19,831 bases of DNA from Parvularia atlantis (lineage: Eukaryota > Opisthokonta > Rotosphaerida): NCBI GenBank assembly GCA_943704415.1, contig CALSCO010000265.1, forward strand, positions 1 through 19,831, read 5' to 3'. Under the pieces are notes generated by a model. It was given only the letters and a program-made list of their open reading frames with translations, had not been told where the DNA came from and searched no databases. Both the position numbers and the translations under genes were made by a program. The number at the start of each line of letters is the position of its first letter. The stretch's first letter is position 1. Shown piece by piece: positions 18,201 to 19,831 of the stretch.

Positions 18201-19580
18201 ACGTACCTACGCCAGATCGCGTTGATCCAGATAATGGCGCAGATGGGCTCGTTTGTGCCGGCGACCTTTGCGTCCGTGCGCCTGGCCGACAAGGTGACAC
18301 CGCACTGTGCGGCTCGCGTCGCGGCGGTGTCTCATCGGGCCGCGAGACAGCTGTTCACACGTCTGACGCTCGACGACAAAATTGAGGCCAATGCGTCGTC
18401 GTTCATGCTCGAGGTCCGACGGGCGGCTCGCTCGCGCCGCGTCCATTGACAGCGCCGCAGATGCAAGAGTGCGCCTACGCGCTGCAGGACCTCACCGACC
18501 GCTCGCTTGTGATCATAGACGAGCTCGGCCGCGGTGCGCGCGGTTCTTGTGCGTGTGTCAGTCAGCCGGCTGACTGATGCGGCCTGCCGCCACGCACAGG
18601 CACGTCGACGCAGGACGGTGTCGGCATTACGTTCGCCATCGCCGAGCGGCTCATCGCGTCCAAGGCGCGCCGTCCAGCGCGGTGGGGTGGCGTGACTGCT
18701 GACGGGCCACGTGCAGGCCTTTGTCTTCTTCGCGACGCACTTTCAGGAGCTGTGCCGGCTTGACGTCTACCCGAGCGTCGTCAACCACCACATGGCGACA
18801 CAGGCAGCCGAGGACCAGCGCGCGTCGCGCTTCCTGTTCAAGGTCTCGGACGGCGCGACGGAGGACGCGGGCTACGGCCTGCGCCTGGCACAGCTCGCGG
18901 GCTTTGACGACGAGGTGCTGGCTGAGGCCGGCCGCATCAGCGCGCAGCTGCGGGCGCAGCGGGCGCAGCAGGCCGAGGGGGACCGCACGTTTGTGGCAGC
19001 GATCAACGAGCGCAAGAAGCTCATCCGCGTGCGCTCTTGCTGAACTGTGGTCGGCGCTCACCGCGCCGTGTGCGCGCAGCTGTGCACGCGCCTGCTCGAG
19101 CTGCTCAACGTGGGCGACCTCAGCGACGCGGCCGAGCGCGAGATCTTGGCGTCGCTGCAGACGGCCGCGCGCACGGTCGCAGTCGCGCCGTCGCCTTCCG
19201 CCGCGCCGCCGTCGCCTGCTGCCCCACCGGCAGTGGCGGCCGACGGAGCGCACGACATCAACGTCTACCTGCTCCTGGCCGACGACAATGCCGTCGCCGA
19301 GGTCCCCGCCTCGCCGAAGCGCGCACCGACACCAGCGCCCGCGCCCGCGCCCGCGTCTGCACCGGCACCGGCACCGGCACCGGCACCGGCGCCGACGCTG
19401 ACGACGGCGCTCGCGCTCTCGTTCGTCAAGGCGTCCGAGCTAAGCATGGCGTCGGCCCCGCCGCGCACCAGCCCCTACGAGCCGACCGCAGCACTGCCTG
19501 CGGTCGACGACGCGATGGACGTCGCGCCCGTGCCGAGCTCGCAGGCCGAGGAGGACGCCGTGTTCTCATTTGACCCGTGA
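15214..19580 (+). CDS. MSH4: Meiotic MutS homologue MSH4
   Basis: Partner of MSH5 in MutS-gamma, which stabilises meiotic recombination intermediates and promotes crossovers. About 1011 residues (human 936). A Ser/Thr/Pro-rich N-terminus precedes IAEGRGVSGRGDVGM, the MSH4 signature aligned to human VEGRGLARGEIGM; there is no mismatch-binding domain I, as expected. Then IGRKYFSDAAGLGYI, KNLEL, QKCYAVKAG, VCPEFGQTL. ATPase: Walker A GPNMSGKST (636-644), LDDKIEANASSF, Walker B VIIDELGRG (712-720), FFATHF with His749. An Ala-Pro tail follows at about 927-950. Introns: 15360-15404, 15541-15598, 15686-15739, 15803-15856, 15981-16029, 16136-16190, 16277-16327, 16469-16528, 16568-16627, 16645-16699, 16725-16773, 16818-16866, 16915-16967, 17070-17122, 17379-17428, 17593-17644, 17704-17748, 17874-17928, 17988-18044, 18135-18188, 18294-18350, 18414-18460, 18534-18599, 18665-18716, 19029-19079. 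Confidence 0.96.
16915..16967 (+). other. GC-AG intron in MSH4 (donor GCGCG)
   Basis: Joins KQAEQQ to LTNVIMLRTAL, aligned to human MSH4 ESKITNLIYLKHTL. The 53-nt segment contains in-frame TAG, and the GT candidates within it are out of phase. Confidence 0.8.
17593..17644 (+). other. GC-AG intron in MSH4 (donor GCATG)
   Basis: Joins CTTLEL to IKYNNRMNESLSEI, aligned to human TSADLIKMNERCQESLREI. The GT three bases downstream is in the wrong phase and the 52-nt length is not a multiple of three, so GC is needed. Confidence 0.82.
18665..18716 (+). other. GC-AG intron in MSH4 (donor GCGCG)
   Basis: Joins AERLIASK to AFVFFATHFQELC, aligned to human [21 protein letters not shown]. Alternative GT sites in the 52-nt segment are out of phase with the only acceptor (GTGCAG). 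Confidence 0.85.
19333..19393 (+). repeat. Coding Ala-Pro repeat (GCSCCS hexamers) in the MSH4 tail
   Basis: Tandem GCGCCC/GCACCG hexanucleotides, the most regular part being GCACCG repeated around 19368-19392, encode alternating Ala-Pro in the C-terminal tail. The units are homogeneous at DNA level, which points to recent slippage expansion. Confidence 0.8.
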
Positions 19581-19831
19581 AGCCGTGTGCACCGTAGAGA
19601 CCTTTCAGTCGCGCTTTATGAAGCAAAGTACCCACTTCTCTCTATTTTCTCATTTCCGTCTGCGCACTCTGCTCCAGTGAGCGATTCCGCTTTGTTTGCT
19701 TTTGCACAAAATGTTTGCAAGCCTCGGCAAGCGGTGTCGTGTGTGCGCACGGTCGGGCAATGTCGCCGGTACAACCTCGACGACGTTCGTGTTCTCTTCC
19801 AAGACCAGACGCCCGTCACGGCAAGCAACGC
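19581..19831 (+). promoter_or_regulatory. MSH4 3' flank and possible promoter or first exon of the next gene
   Basis: This is AT-richer than the rest of the window, with pyrimidine tracts (CTTCTCTCTATTTTCTCATTTCC at 19634-19656) and TTTGTTTGCTTTTGCACAAAATG leading to an ATG at 19711 with A at -3. From that ATG one frame stays open to the window end (MFASLGKRCRV...), about 40 codons with weaker third-position GC than the real exons. A second frame after 19768 reads YNLDDVRVLFQDQTP. A partial gene on the plus strand is plausible but unproven, and I assign no function. Confidence 0.35.

Noticed and set aside
1-19831. tRNA, rRNA, CRISPR array, insertion sequence or prophage
   Set aside because: I saw no cloverleaf, no regularly spaced direct repeats with spacers, no transposase or integrase motifs and no terminal inverted repeats.

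Overview
This window is a GC-rich stretch (roughly two thirds G+C by eye) of a nuclear genome from an intron-dense, compact eukaryote. No bacterial operon, tRNA, rRNA, CRISPR array or transposase is visible. Reading frames are cut about every 100 bases by short introns that restore conserved family sequence when removed. By hand I place 98 introns, almost all 40-69 nt. Two thirds begin GTGCG, most end in CAG, and many carry a CTGAC or CTCAC element 15-30 nt before the acceptor. Gene content (meiotic MSH4, eukaryotic GlnRS with its appended N-terminal domain, puromycin-sensitive-type M1 aminopeptidase, PMS2, a PPR protein) fits a GC-rich fungus, chytrid-like lineage or free-living protist. I cannot assign the lineage from sequence alone.

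Layout: 41-550 (-) is a small, unrecognised, probably coiled-coil protein in 3 exons. It diverges across 75 bp from 626-4101 (+), cytosolic glutaminyl-tRNA synthetase (20 exons). That gene converges, with 81 bp between stops, on 4183-8043 (-), an M1 aminopeptidase (22 exons). A gap of about 400 bp (8044-8443) has no convincing gene and holds a degenerate internal duplication. 8444-11827 (-) is PMS2, the MutL-family endonuclease subunit (17 exons). Its start codon lies only 30 bp from that of the divergent 11858-15142 (+), a PPR protein with an Arg-rich presequence-like N-terminus (16 exons). 71 bp further, 15214-19580 (+) is the meiotic MutS homologue MSH4 (26 exons). The last 250 bp are an AT-richer 3' flank or promoter, with a possible next start codon at 19711.

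The genes do not form one pathway. Two of them (PMS2, MSH4) belong to mismatch repair and meiotic recombination and flank the PPR gene. GlnRS charges tRNA, the aminopeptidase trims peptides, and the PPR protein probably acts on organellar RNA. The most unusual feature is the splicing: at least seven introns must use GC-AG boundaries to keep conserved frames, and three more may, which is far above the usual share of about one percent. I found no novel defence or biosynthetic system.
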